Of a stretch of DNA of 64,000 bases, positions 20,845 through 30,959 are shown piece after piece. This DNA is from Excoecaria cochinchinensis. Taxonomy: Eukaryota; Streptophyta; Magnoliopsida; Malpighiales; Euphorbiaceae. The notes below the pieces were generated by a model. The model did not search any database. It was given only the letters and a program-made list of their open reading frames with translations, and was not told where the DNA came from. Positions within the stretch are counted from its first letter, which is position 1. Each line of letters begins with the position of its first letter. The position numbers and the translations under genes were made by a program. The stretch covers positions 3,124,001 to 3,188,000 of the forward strand of contig CANTUQ010000106.1 of assembly GCA_947683425.1 (NCBI GenBank). The letters are read 5' to 3'.

Positions 20845-20880
20845 CTGTCGCGATCGCAGCAAGCATTGCGATCGCGACAG
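20845..20880. repeat. Dyad module, perfect 14-8-14, CTGTCGCG type
   Basis: Arm CTGTCGCGATCGCA, 8-base loop GCAAGCAT, then the exact reverse-complement arm TGCGATCGCGACAG. The outer sequence is the same as in the modules of the unrelated solo LTR at 13680-15234. Confidence 0.95.
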
Positions 20881-20901
20881 CAGGCAAGGCTAGCAGGACA
20901 T

Positions 20902-20994
20902 CCGACTCGTGAGGCTAATTCACGAGTTGTGAGCAGTTTTCATAGGTAAGTGAGGAGCTTCACGAGTCGTGAAGATGCCTCACGACTCGTGAAG
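20902..20994. repeat. Two dyad modules of the TCACGAGTCGTGA type
   Basis: The first (about 20902-20932) has GACTCGTGA, loop GGCTAAT, TCACGAGTT. The second (20959-20993) has TTCACGAGTCGTGA, loop AGATGCC, and the exact complement TCACGACTCGTGAA. They lie just ahead of the 3' ORF. Confidence 0.85.
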
Positions 20995-21646
20995 CGTGAT
21001 GTGCAGCATCAGGTAAGTTCTAAACTTTTCTTTTCTTTTATTATTTTACTTATTATTTTTCTATTAATTTGGTTTTGTTTTCTTTTTCTTCAGATTTCTA
21101 TGATTTAATTTCAATTAAATTAACTTAATTTTAACATTTAAGCCTTAAAACACAGGATCAAAAATTAAAAGAGGGAAATTTAATTTTAAAACCCTAACGT
21201 CGTGGCTTTTCATATTTTTCCTTTTTTGCTTTATTTCACTTGACTCTTCACTTTTCTTTGTTAGTTTTATTTCCCCCTAGCGCAGGTCACGAGTCGAACA
21301 CCCTCAATAAACATTTTACCTTCTTTATTTCTTCTTCATCCACAAAGAATTTTCAAGCTTTTATGCTCTGTTTTTCTTTTGCTATTCTCCTTCTTCATAT
21401 CAGCATTCTATTGCTTTTACATATCTTCCATTTTCTTAGGGTTTAGGTGATTTTAATTATTGTGAATCTCTGTTTCCACTTTCCACAGGAGTTTCATTTC
21501 TTGCATGTTTTTATTTCATCTCTGTTTACATTCCTTTTTCTTCTATCTATTCGGTCTTTCTTTCGTGCGTTAGGATTTGTTAATTTCTTCCTTTTATTCG
21601 GATTTCATTCCCTATTTTTTTCAATCTCTGTTTACCCAACACAAAT

Positions 21647-22789
21647 ATGGTAAGAACCAAAAACCCATCCATTTCAAGAATTGAACAAGCAAGGCAGGAG
21701 ACTGAAGAGGGTGACATCTCTGCTTCCTTTGGTGCTGGATTTTCAATCTTTTCTGTGGATGAAGGTAGTCGATTTTTTGCACTTTATGATAGACCATTTT
21801 CGCAATGTAAGTATTTTCCATCAGATTTGTTAGAGCAGGTGGGCGTGTTAAATACTGTGAATGAGATGTTGGCTAACTGTGGCTTCCTTAGATTTGCCAA
21901 TATGCATGAAAATATTTATCCTGATTTAATGCTTGAATTTTATACAACTTTGAAAAAGAATGAGGATAATGAATATTGGATTGATTTTCGTTTGGATGGT
22001 AAAGCACACACTCTTACTTATTTTATGATGAATCGCATATTTGGGTTTTCACAATCTGGTTTGTTTGACCCACCTAAATCTTTTAAACCTAATGTATTTT
22101 GGTCCTTCTTAACTGGGTTACAAACACCGTATCGAGCTCGAGATGCTAAATCTATGTTTATTAAAGATTTGAAATATTGGATTTTGCATAAAATTTTTGC
22201 TTCTTTGATTATTAATAGGTTTGAATTTAATCGAGTTTCTTTACATGAACTATTTTTGATGTGGTGTGTACATAAAAGAAAGGATGTGTGCTGATCCTAT
22301 TGGGTTGTAAGTCAGTTGTTGAATTGTGTTAGTAGACATGAATCTCCTATCACACATGGGCATATTATTACTTCTCTTGCTAGAAATTTTGACATTGATC
22401 TTCAAGCTTATCATAGAGATCGCCCTTGTATGTATTTTACTAAACATCTTTTTGTACGTGGAGAGGTTGTTAGTGCTAATTTTCAGGAAATACCACCACG
22501 TTTGAGGTCTTGTTGGAGGGATATTACTGGTCCCTCTGCCCAACAAGAAGTAGAGAATGATGAAGAACCAAGTGGAGAAGCATCTATGCATGAGGTGGCT
22601 GTAGCACCTGATGTTACATCTTCTAGCCATAATGTGACAGAAATGTTTGAGTAGCTTCTACAAAATCAATCTCATATGCAAGCTCAGCTTTCATCTATAG
22701 CAAGACGCCAAAGGCGATTGGAGTATAGGATGGATCATTTTATCGCTCAATTTGGATTTGTGATTCTATCACCTCCACCTTCACCATGA
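21647..22789 (+). pseudogene. Athila-type 3' ORF (env-like position), function unknown
   Basis: An ATG at 21647 opens a frame that runs to TGA at 22787-22789, about 380 codons, interrupted only by TGA at 22292 and TAG at 22652. Visible segments are MVRTKNPSISRIEQARQETE, RFFALYDRPFSQCKYFPSD, then AHTLTYFMMNRIFGFSQSG and HESPITHGHIITSLARNFD, with an acidic stretch and a C-terminal QSHMQAQLSSIARRQRRLE that could coil. The position between pol remains and the polypurine tract, and the downstream AAGACAATGTTGGTTTTAAG sequence, match the extra 3' ORF of Athila elements. I see no signal peptide or transmembrane segment, so an envelope function is not supported. Confidence 0.65.
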
Positions 22790-23819
22790 GCAGGGAGTTT
22801 TTCTTTTCTTTTCTTTATTTTATTTATTTCTTTTAATTGTTTGTTTTGTTTCATTTCTTCACATTGAAGACAATGTTGGTTTTAAGTGTGGGGGAACGAG
22901 TGTGTTGTGTTGTTTATGCTTTATGAGTTTTTGTATGTATTTTGTATGTTAATTGCATGCTTGTTATGTGTATTTATGTTTCAATTAGGTTCTTAGTAAG
23001 CTTTATTATAAAGTATTATTTTTTTTAGTATATTATATAGGTTATTAAGTCAATTATTTCTTATGCTCATTTTTATCAATTTTTTAAAATTTTTGGTATG
23101 TGTTTTAAGTTTTTACAGTTATTTTCTTTTACTTCTTTCAACATTATGGATTATTTAGTCTTTCTACTACACGTGTTTTTAAGGTTAGAATTTGCTCATT
23201 TAGTAGAAAATTTTAAGTTTTTAGTTGTCTAAGGAAACTATAGCCATAATACTTACCCTATGTCTTTTCAATAATGGATGAGGACTTAGAAAAAAATAAA
23301 AGAAAATCATAAGTGGGATGGAGCATAAAATGCACCCACAATTTCAAAAAATTAAATAGCAAGATGTATATCCAAAATTGCTAAAAAATATGGGATGGAG
23401 CGTAAAACGCACCCATATTACCTTCTCTTGCTATGCATGGAATTAAATAAAAAAAATATACCCATGTAAAAAAGAAAAAGAAAAAAAAATGAAAGAAAAG
23501 AAAGAAAAGTAAGGTGACTAACAATCTTAGAATTTTTAACTTTATGATCAATATTCTCTCTTTGATTCATGTTTAGTTTTTTTTGAGACTTTATTTTCTT
23601 TATGTTGGAAGTAGTAAAGTTAGATGACTTGTTGAATTTCCAATACATACTTTGAATTTTGATTTACTGATATTTGTGAGTGTTTGAGATAGTTGATCTT
23701 TGCAATTTTAGTATATATGCTGAATGGACAGTACTGTATAATTATGTTTACTAGCTGTTAAATTTTCTCTTGTCTTTTTTATTGCTTGAGGACAAGCAAA
23801 GTTTAAGTGTGGGGGAATT
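22790..23819 (+). other. Athila 3' non-coding region and polypurine tract
   Basis: It contains two near-identical GGGATGGAGC(A/G)TAAAA blocks near 23315 and 23391, two TTTAAGTGTGGGGGAA purine tracts (near 22880 and 23803) and long T-rich runs. The second tract directly precedes the 3' LTR start and is the likely plus-strand primer. Confidence 0.7.
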
Positions 23820-24369
23820 TGATAGGTGTTTAATTGAAGTAATATTTAGCATATGTATTGTGTAAATTATAAAGTTAAATATGTAACTATGTATATTTTT
23901 TGTGTTATTTGTATTAGTTTATGTGTTTATGTATTTTGTAGGTTGATTTAGGAAAAAAAGGGAAGAAAATAGTATGAATAATAAAGAATTGAATGTAAAG
24001 AGGAAGAGCTGTGAAAATGGACTGACGATGCACAACTCGTGAAAAGAGGTTACGAGTCGTGATGGGCTAATTAAGCAAACTGAAGATACAGAGAAGGAAA
24101 TAGAAATAGAAGAGCAAAGAAGCAGGGTCACGATTCGTAACCTCTTTTCACGAGTTATGCATCGTCAGTCCATTTTCACAGCTCTTCCTCTTTACATTCA
24201 ATTCTTTATTATTCATACTATTTTCTTCCCTTTTTTCCTAAATCAACCTACAAAATACATAAACACATAAACTAACACAAATAACACGAAAAATATACAT
24301 AATTACATATTTAACTTTATAATTTACACAAAATATATGCTAAATATTACTTCAGTTAAACACCTATCA
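23820..24369. repeat. Long inverted repeat, arms about 242 bases, 65-base spacer
   Basis: The left arm 23820-24062 begins TGATAGGTGTTTAATTGAAG. The right arm 24128-24369 is its near-perfect reverse complement, ending CACCTATCA. The differences by eye are about a dozen single bases. Each arm's inner end is a dyad module (CACAACTCGTGA...TACGAGTCGTGA, 24031-24062 and, inverted, 24128-24159). A transcript through it would fold into a long double strand. Confidence 0.95.
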
Positions 24370-24374
24370 ACGTA

Positions 24375-24850
24375 ACTTTGCCATTTGACTCAAAGCATCA
24401 AAACCAAGAATGATATCTCTTCCTGGTAATGTAGATCCAAGAACCGAAATCCAGATAAAACAATCTAGAAAGATTTGGATTTTAATGGGTCGAAGAGTCT
24501 TAAATTTTGTTGAGAAGACCTTTCCATCTGCTGCATGAAAGAATTCTTGATGAGATTTTCAATATTCCGCAGGTAAAACTTCTGGATTAACAACGGTAGT
24601 CCTTACTCCAGTGTTAATAAAAGCAATGGCTTCTATTGGATTTTCATATTTAGTTGGGAAAATCTGGACTAGAACTTGTGGAACCATTTGCTTTGTTGTA
24701 ACAAAGACATCTTCAATTTTGTATTGAAAATCTTCATCTTCTTGTTCAGAGGGGTACTCAATTTTGAACAAAGTATTGAGAGATTCTTCTTCTTCTTCTG
24801 AAAAGACAGATTCAAGATCATCATTTGCTGAGAGATTAGGAATCTAAGCA
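24375..24850 (-). pseudogene. Pararetroviral aspartic protease, copy A
   Basis: In viral sense an acidic linker (DDLESVFSEEEEESLNTLF) leads to IEDVFVTTKQMVPQVLVQIF and the active-site region AIAFINTGVRTTVVNPEVL. The expected D-T-G is N-T-G here, so the catalytic Asp is lost. A stop follows EVLPAEY, then further sequence reaches LGSTLPGRDIILGFDALSQM, the C-terminal protease motif, where the fold-back element is inserted. The enzyme would have processed the viral polyprotein. This copy is inactive. Confidence 0.8.
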
Positions 24851-24852
24851 AT

Positions 24853-25850
24853 CATCTTTTGCATTCTTTTGGATTTATTGGGACATTGGCGAGCATAGTG
24901 GCCTTCTTTTCCACAAAGGAAATATTTTGTTGATTTTTTCGAGCCATGATATTTCTTTTTCTTAAAGAATCGCCATTTTTGAAAGTTTCTTTTTTCTTGA
25001 ACGAGGATTTCTTCTCATGTGGATGAAATGCTTCTTTTTCTTTGTTTTGCAACTGTAAGAAGTATGAGAATCTTTACATTTGATTTGCAAGTCTGGACGA
25101 GCACAGGCTGGTGTAAGAGTTGGGCTTTTTTCAGCAAAAAGTTTCATAACTTTTTTGTGTTCACAAAGACATTCTAAAGCATTATGCATCAGTTGACGAA
25201 ATTCACCAAAAGTGTAATCATTGATGGTTTTGTTCGGCGTTTGGATAGTGCTGGCCATTCTCTTTGAAAGTACATCTGGCAAAAAAATTAAGAAAGCTTG
25301 CTTCATATCAGGATTATTCATTTCTTAGCGGACATAAAGTTTCTTTGGCATCCTTCTGAAATGAGTGTCAAGATCATGACGCTTTAAAGAACAACATTTC
25401 ATTCGAAAGAATTCACTTCTTATTTGCTCTAAATCATTATTGACTTGCCCACAACACTCATGAAAAATATGAGCCAAAAAGGCTGTTTCTGAGTCTAAGC
25501 CCAAGAGTTGAGTTCGAGTGACATAGTTAATTCCTAAGAACCAATCTTGAAGGCGTCCAACTGATCTAGTCATGAATTCTCTGAGAACATCTTCCATTTG
25601 AGCACCAAGAGCTAATTGAGTTTGCATTCATGCTAAAAATTCTTGAAAATGATCCCTATATTTTGAAGGAGGGATATCTTTCAAACTAAATTGAGTTGAG
25701 TGCGAGGAAGTCCTTTTAGGTGGAGGTATATTTGTTGTTGTCTCTGGTCCTAGAACTTATTCTTCTTCATCATCAGATGGCATTATGTCTGTGCTGTGAA
25801 AATGTTGGGTAAATTTATGACTTCCTCTGCTTGGTTGACCTACAAAATAA
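24853..25850 (-). pseudogene. Pararetroviral coat-protein-like region with zinc knuckle, copy A
   Basis: From the right, GKSYFVGQPSRGSHKF and an acidic Pro/Ser segment (IMPSDDEEE) lead into QTQLALGAQMEDVLREFMTR (25325-25627). A helical region follows (NNPDMKQAFLIFLPDVLSKR, then TINDYTFGEFRQLMHNALEC), then a Lys-rich stretch and a zinc knuckle (YFLCGKEGHYARQCPNKSKR). In the C-x2-C-x4-H-x4-C pattern the first Cys is Tyr here. The order matches the capsid C-terminus of caulimovirids. Frame breaks near 25010 and 25322 and a TAG after QKMIA make it non-coding. Which frame the N-terminus used is uncertain. Confidence 0.75.
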
Positions 25851-26619
25851 CTTTTTCCTTGTTCAGTTTGATGACAAAGAGGATTATCTCAAGTTTTTAT
25901 TGGGAGGCCCGTGGACTCTTCTAGGTCATTATCTTGTCGTACAACCATGGCATCCTAATTTTTCCATTGGTAATGAGGATCTTTCTGCTGTGGTGGCATG
26001 GATCAGAATTCCTGGCATGACTCTTCATAGATATCACAAAAGAGTGCTCAGGAAAATCAGCCAGATGTTGGGGCAACTCACCAAAATTGATTATAACACC
26101 TCTCAATCGGATAGGGGCAGCTTCGCTTGTGGCTGTTGTATTGGATTTGACAAAGCCTTCCCTTTCAAAATTCAGGATTAATGGAGTCCCTCATAAAATT
26201 AAATACGAAGGTTTACCACAAATTTATTTCAAATGTGGGAAATATGGCCACACTTCTGATTCTTGCTTGCTCTCTGGCATTGATGTAGTTGGAGAATTCT
26301 AATCAGGAAGCCGAAGTGACTAGAGTAGAAGATTTAGAGCGTCATAATAAGATAACAAATTCTGAACCTGCTTATAAGGCCTTGGATGCTTGTCTCAAAA
26401 AATGGGAGAAAAGGGAAGGAAGTCTTGAAATCAACAACAGACAAAAGCAAAAAGCTTATTTCTTCTGGCTCACTTTTCGATGTGTTGGCCTCCAATGCTT
26501 TATTTATTTGAGACTGATAGTCCACATGCGGGGCCTACATTGAAAGAGAGTATCACTTCAAACATAGGGCCTTCAATCCCTTGTGCCACTTCCCGTGCCC
26601 CCAATTCAAGTTTCAAATA
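25850..26619 (+). pseudogene. LINE ORF1 (DUF4283 and CCHC knuckle), first part
   Basis: Reads NNFFLVQFDDKEDYLKFLLG, GPWTLLGHYLVVQPWHPNFS and VVAWIRIPGMTLHRYHKRVL, the DUF4283 domain of plant LINE ORF1 proteins, which bind element RNA. A frame change near 26150 leads to a CCHC knuckle, IYFKCGKYGHTSDSC (C-x2-G replaced in part, near 26220-26265). Further frame changes precede a basic tail region. The MULE-like insertion starts at 26620. An almost identical copy of the first 680 bases lies at 54190-54872. Confidence 0.8.
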
Positions 26620-26874
26620 GGGCTTTTTACATAATTATACACAAAAAAATAAAAATAACAAAAAAAAAATCTTTCTAGAATATTTCAAATATACCACATT
26701 TTAAACTCTTAATTTCATTTATACAATCCTTTTTTACAAAAATATCACTTTTTTTATAATATCAAACAAGAAAATCTATTTTTATACGTTTCCTCTTTAC
26801 TCCTCTTTCTCACATTCCTATTAGTTTTCATCTTACCTCTATGATTTGGATAGCTTGTGGCTTGATTCACTCTC

Positions 26875-27038
26875 ATGGCGACCTCAAAACTCGCTATTTT
26901 TTCTCTGTTCACTGCCCTAATTTTCTCCTCCGCTTGGGCTGATGTTTCAATCGACACCAATGATCAAGCCGCTTGCATTGATTCCTCTGCTTTGAAGATC
27001 CAAACTTGACCAAATCAACTCTAAGATCCATGTTCTTG
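26875..27038 (+). pseudogene. Captured exon: signal peptide plus coiled-coil start
   Basis: An ATG at 26875 reads MATSKLAIFSLFTALIFSSA, a good secretory signal peptide, then ADVSIDTNDQ. Near 27003 one extra A shifts the frame; in the next frame it continues LDQINSKIHVL up to a GT donor at 27039. The pattern recalls the first exon of a plant ER-targeted coiled-coil protein sometimes labelled DNA-repair-ATPase-related, but I hold that name loosely. It is a fragment with a frameshift and no downstream exons. Confidence 0.55.
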
Positions 27039-27600
27039 GTTCGTTTTCTTCTTATAACTCTTCCTTTGACTTTCTTTTTAATTTTGCTTTTAATTTGTTG
27101 TTTTTTTCCTGCTCCCTTGAATAGATAACGAATTGGAGCTTAATAATGTGCTTGGAAATACTATTTTTAGCATGAAAAACTAATAAACCCTAGCATTTTT
27201 ACATGCTTAACTTCGTACTTTTTCTCTAGTGCTAATTCAACAATCAACAGTCATATACGATTGCTGCTTTATGATTTCGAGCTTTAGTTTTACTTAACAT
27301 TTGTGGTTTCCTTTGGAATTAGATTTATGTTCTAAAATTAGATTTATCTATTTGATCAGGAGAATAAGGTAGTTTAGGAAATTATATATCTAATCTTAAT
27401 TAGTTTGGTGAACAATTTGTGGGCTGTTTAAACTCTAAAACTATATGCATATTCACTGCTTTTGTTGTGTACTCGCCTTTTTCAAATTTTCCCACAACTG
27501 TTAATTTGTACCTTAATTATGCTTCCATTTCAGACATTTGCCGTTGTTATATATATATATATATAAATGATTTAAAGTGATTAGAATTGGGTAAATGTGT

Positions 27601-27839
27601 GTTCGTTTGATGCTTCCTGAAGAGATGGCTCTTGTCACTTGCCCTCCTGATTATGCATATGACAAGTTCCAAAGGTTGCTTTTCAGAATATTTTTAGCTA
27701 CTGCCATCATTCTTACTTTATTTTCATGAAATAAATTCCCCAATTCTTTTGGTCACTCCATTTTATTATGCCAGCTAATGTTCCTGAAGGTGCTTATATT
27801 CAATGGGAAATTGAGCTACATGGTTTTGAGATGCCAAAG
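27601..27839 (+). pseudogene. PAS1: PASTICCINO1-type FKBP gene fragment (two exons)
   Basis: Exon 27601-27675 reads VRLMLPEEMALVTCPPDYAY then DKFQ. A second exon about 27771-27839 reads PANVPEGAYIQWEIELHGFE then MPK before GTAACT. This matches the end of an FKBP domain of the multidomain plant FKBP PAS1, a peptidyl-prolyl isomerase/TPR protein acting in very-long-chain fatty-acid synthesis and cell division. The 3' splice site before the second exon is damaged (ATG in place of the AG context). The TPR region is absent. It is a captured fragment, not a gene. The symbol names the presumed parent. Confidence 0.75.
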
Positions 27840-28765
27840 GTAACTGACAGTTATTTCTTAGTAATTTAATTAACTGCTAGGTCTTTTATTTTAGAATCTT
27901 AATTAGCATTCCCTTTATCATTATGAGTAGCACTCCCATAAATGGCTTGTCAGCAAAAATTGCTTTCGACTCATTGGTTTTTCTATCTGGTATGATATTA
28001 TATAATGTAAATATAAATGAATAATGGTATGATTTGAGAATGCATTGATATTTATTTTTTATGTGTATTTATTATGTATGTGAATATGCTGTATACAGTG
28101 TAAACTAGCTGTGCGTATAGTAGATATGTACTTGTTGTGTACATAGAACCATTGCTTTATTAAGATTTTGAATGGGTTGAGTTGCCTAGTGTATAATCTC
28201 CTTAACAATAATTAATAAACTGATGGCAACTATACTCCTAATTTCAAAATCATTGTTACAAAACACTTCAATACGTGACAACATTTTTTAATTATGTTGA
28301 AGAAATAATTTTTTCATCTTGAAAATAAAAAAAAAAGGAAAATAATTTTAGTTCAAACGAAAAGTCTCATTGAAAACATCTATGTGGTAAAATTGTTTAC
28401 AATATAATAGAGGTATCAAATTCAAATCTCTACTCTTTCATTTTTCTTATTAGAAAAAGAAGTCACTTAAGTAGTATGGGATTTTAGTCAAGAAAATCTA
28501 AATTTATTATTTGAGTGATATAATTTCTGATAACAATTCGATTTTTTAGACTGTCAGTTAGATAAGATCTTAGAGCAAAATATTCACAACCTGACTATCC
28601 AATAAAGAGAAAGATTATATGAAAACAAAGAAAATCTGATGAAAATTCCAATAAGAAACACTCCAATAGTTAAATTAGAGAATAGTTGAGGAAAATTGGA
28701 TGAAATGCTAAGTGTAGGGAAAAATCATACTTGAAAGTGTGATTTAGTGAGTTTTTTATATTGCT
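27840..28765. other. Non-coding interior of the MULE-like element
   Basis: AT-rich with no coding signal. Near 28080-28145 there are isolated units resembling the minisatellite (GTATACAGTGTAAACTAG, GTGCGTATAGTAGATATG), possibly a detached part of array B. Confidence 0.5.
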
Positions 28766-29869
28766 CACTACAAAAAAACACAAATTAGCGACGGATATAT
28801 TTTCGTCGCTAATTAGCGACTAATTACCGACTATTTGGAGAATTAGTCGCAAAAATTATTTTTTTCAATTTTAGCGACTAAATAGCGACGGTAATAAAGA
28901 AACCGTTGCTATTTTTTGGAGGCAATATGTAGCGCTTTTTTTGCGATTGAATTTAGCGACGAAATTTTTTAGTCACTAATTAGCGACTGATTAGTGACGG
29001 ATTAGCGACATGCAAATTTTCATCAATTTTAGCGACTAAGTAGCGACGGATTATTCCGTCGCTAAAAAGTTTTCAATTTTTTTAATTGTTAGTGATAATT
29101 TAGCGACGGAATAGCGACAAATTATCCGTCGCTATTTTAAATTAAATTTTTAAAAAATTTAAAATTTTGATTATTGATTTTATTAAGTATTATAATAATA
29201 AAATTATAAAAATATGCACACATGCTTATGGTTATTAATTATTTTTAATATTTTTGCTTTAAAAATTAAATTATATTGGAATTCAGTCAATTTTATTAAT
29301 CTGCATAAAATTAACATTTAATTTTGAAATTATATAATTAAAACAATTGTAAATAAAATTTTAAATTTTTTTTAGTATTTCATTAATTAAAATAAATTTT
29401 TTAATTGTATTTTTTTTAGCTTGTAATAATTTTATATTATGAATTTCATTTTTAATTTGTCTAAAATAAATTTTTTATTAATCAATTATTTAAAAATTTA
29501 ATGAAAATGTTAATTAGATGGGTAAAATTAAATTAATATTAATAACTTTGACTAAATTAATATATGTATGTTTATATATAGATAAAAAAAATAAAAAATA
29601 ATTCGGTAGAAAAAAATTTATTGAATGTTAAATTTAGACATGAAAATAGTTAAGTGTCAAGTCAACTCTAATTAAATAATTAAATCGTAAATAAATAAAT
29701 AAATAAATATTTAAAAAAAAAAGAAGAACACGGAATTAAAATCAAAGAAAGGAAAAATGCAGGAAAGAGGGATGATAGAAAACGAGAGAGGGAGGGACAA
29801 GGACTTCTAAACCATTTACCTCCAAAAATAACCTAAAATCACAAAAATGATCTACTGAACTTCTTCAAC

Positions 29870-30959
29870 CTCGCGTCGCCCCCTCCATCGCGCGTCCTCT
29901 CCCTCGCGAGCCACCAAACGCCACCCCGCCGCTGCTCACCCCCACCCTGCTGTTGCAGATCCTATCTCGCCCACGCTGTCAGTGCGCCGCCATGGTCCGT
30001 CGCCATCGCCACTCGATCTTGACTCCGCCCTCTCTCGCACCGGTTAGTGTTCGCCATTTTGAAATTTCTCTTCGTTTATTTTCAATTTTGAAATTCTGGG
30101 TTTTTGGGTTTTGAGTGTATCTGTTTTGAGGTTTGTGGGTCGGGTTTGATTTGGATTTGATATAGGTGGGTGTTTTCCTTGTTTGGGATCATCAAACAAT
30201 GAGGGCAGTGGTGGAGGTGGTGTTGCCGTCAAAGAAGTGGCCAAGAAGGATTCGGTCAACGAAGGTTCTGTTGCTCAAGTAAAAAAGTTTGTTCTTTATG
30301 AAGTTTTTGGTGAATATGCTATGATGTTCCTTTCAAAGATTAGTTTAGTTGTACTTGGAGTTGAATTATGAGTTTCTCGGTTTTGATACGAGCAGTGTTT
30401 CTGATAAAGTTCATTGCTGCTTTGATTTGTTTCGTTTATTGGTAGTTTCTTAAAGCTCTGTTGCTAGTTCTTTGATGGTTTGTATGTTTAAAATTGCCTA
30501 CTGCTTGTGCTGTTTGAGTTTTATGCTAATGGAGTGCTGTCAGTGTTGTTTTAGAGATCTACCCTTGGTTATGGGAACTGATGTTTTGGAATATCTTATT
30601 ATTAGGTCTTCTTTTCTATCATAATTGTCTAGTTAGAACCTGATGGTAGTACTTGGAAACTCTTTAATGCCCCTCTAAGTGGATGGTACAAATTGTTGAT
30701 ATGCACACAGTTCTTCGTGGTCTGAAATATTAAGGCAAATATATACACACAGGTTGGTGCTTTTTAGTGCTTCTTGCCATTTCATATTGTCATCTTCCCT
30801 TTGTTTAATTCTTGGCGTCTCTCTCTCTCTCTCTCTCTCTGAATCTTAATGTTGAGGTTAACTTGAACAACAAACGCTTACAAATTACTTGGCCTTTGCA
30901 GCATAAAAGAGAACATTGCTGAGCTGCCAAACTGTCTTCATGGTGGAAAATTAAGAGAG
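29870..30959 (+). pseudogene. Captured host-gene 5' region inside the CACTA element
   Basis: A GC-rich patch (about 29870-30045), out of character with the surrounding AT-rich DNA, contains an ATG at 29992 reading MVRRHRHSILTPPSLAP up to a GTTAGTG donor. A Gly-rich segment at about 30183-30310 reads GSSNNEGSGGGGVAVKEVAK. An exon at 30902-30958 between CAG and GTGAGT reads IKENIAELPNCLHGGKLRE. The last piece loosely resembles the start of a SNF2-type helicase core but is too short to assign. A (CT)n run lies near 30816-30840. It looks like a captured promoter, first exons and introns of an unidentified gene. Confidence 0.4.

Larger units (their letters stand above)
20825..24369 (+). mobile_element. 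Athila-derived fold-back element with two U3 ends
   Basis: It is delimited by the perfect 5-bp duplication ACGTA (20820-20824 and 24370-24374). It opens with TGATAGGTGTTTAATTGAA, the first 19 bases of the LTR seen at 23820, then jumps to a region with dyad modules and an Athila-type 3' ORF. A polypurine tract (GTGTGGGGGAATT) follows, then about 240 bases of 3' LTR from 23820, a 65-base spacer, and the same LTR bases inverted, ending CACCTATCA at 24369. gag, pol, primer site and the rest of the LTR are missing. Both outer termini are therefore the U3 (TGATAGG) end. It lies in the pararetrovirus between protease and RT. Confidence 0.88.
17415..25850 (-). mobile_element. Endogenous pararetrovirus (Caulimoviridae-like), minus strand, interrupted and defective
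   Basis: In viral sense (right to left) the segments are a coat-protein-like region with a zinc knuckle, an aspartic protease, reverse transcriptase, RNase H, an unrecognised C-terminal region, and an intergenic stretch with a TATA box and poly(A) signal. This order and the absence of LTRs and integrase fit a caulimovirid. A 3.5-kb fold-back element (20825-24369, TSD ACGTA) splits it between protease and RT. There is also an internal RT deletion, a 766-base tandem duplication and several stops. No movement-protein region is recognised in the window. The right boundary with the LINE near 25850 is approximate. The genus cannot be fixed by eye. Confidence 0.8.
24176..26533. repeat. Segmental duplication, copy A
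   Basis: This 2.36-kb interval recurs at 52784-54872 with constant offset (28608, then 28339 after a 269-base deletion in copy B). By eye about ten substitutions separate the copies. It starts inside the right arm of the fold-back inverted repeat and ends within LINE ORF1. Confidence 0.95.

Noticed and set aside
21647..22789. Envelope glycoprotein gene
   Set aside because: The position is env-like, but no signal peptide, transmembrane helix or cleavage site is visible, so only an unknown 3' ORF is claimed.
29992..30959. SNF2 helicase gene
   Set aside because: Only about 19 residues loosely resemble the start of the helicase core. Too short to name.
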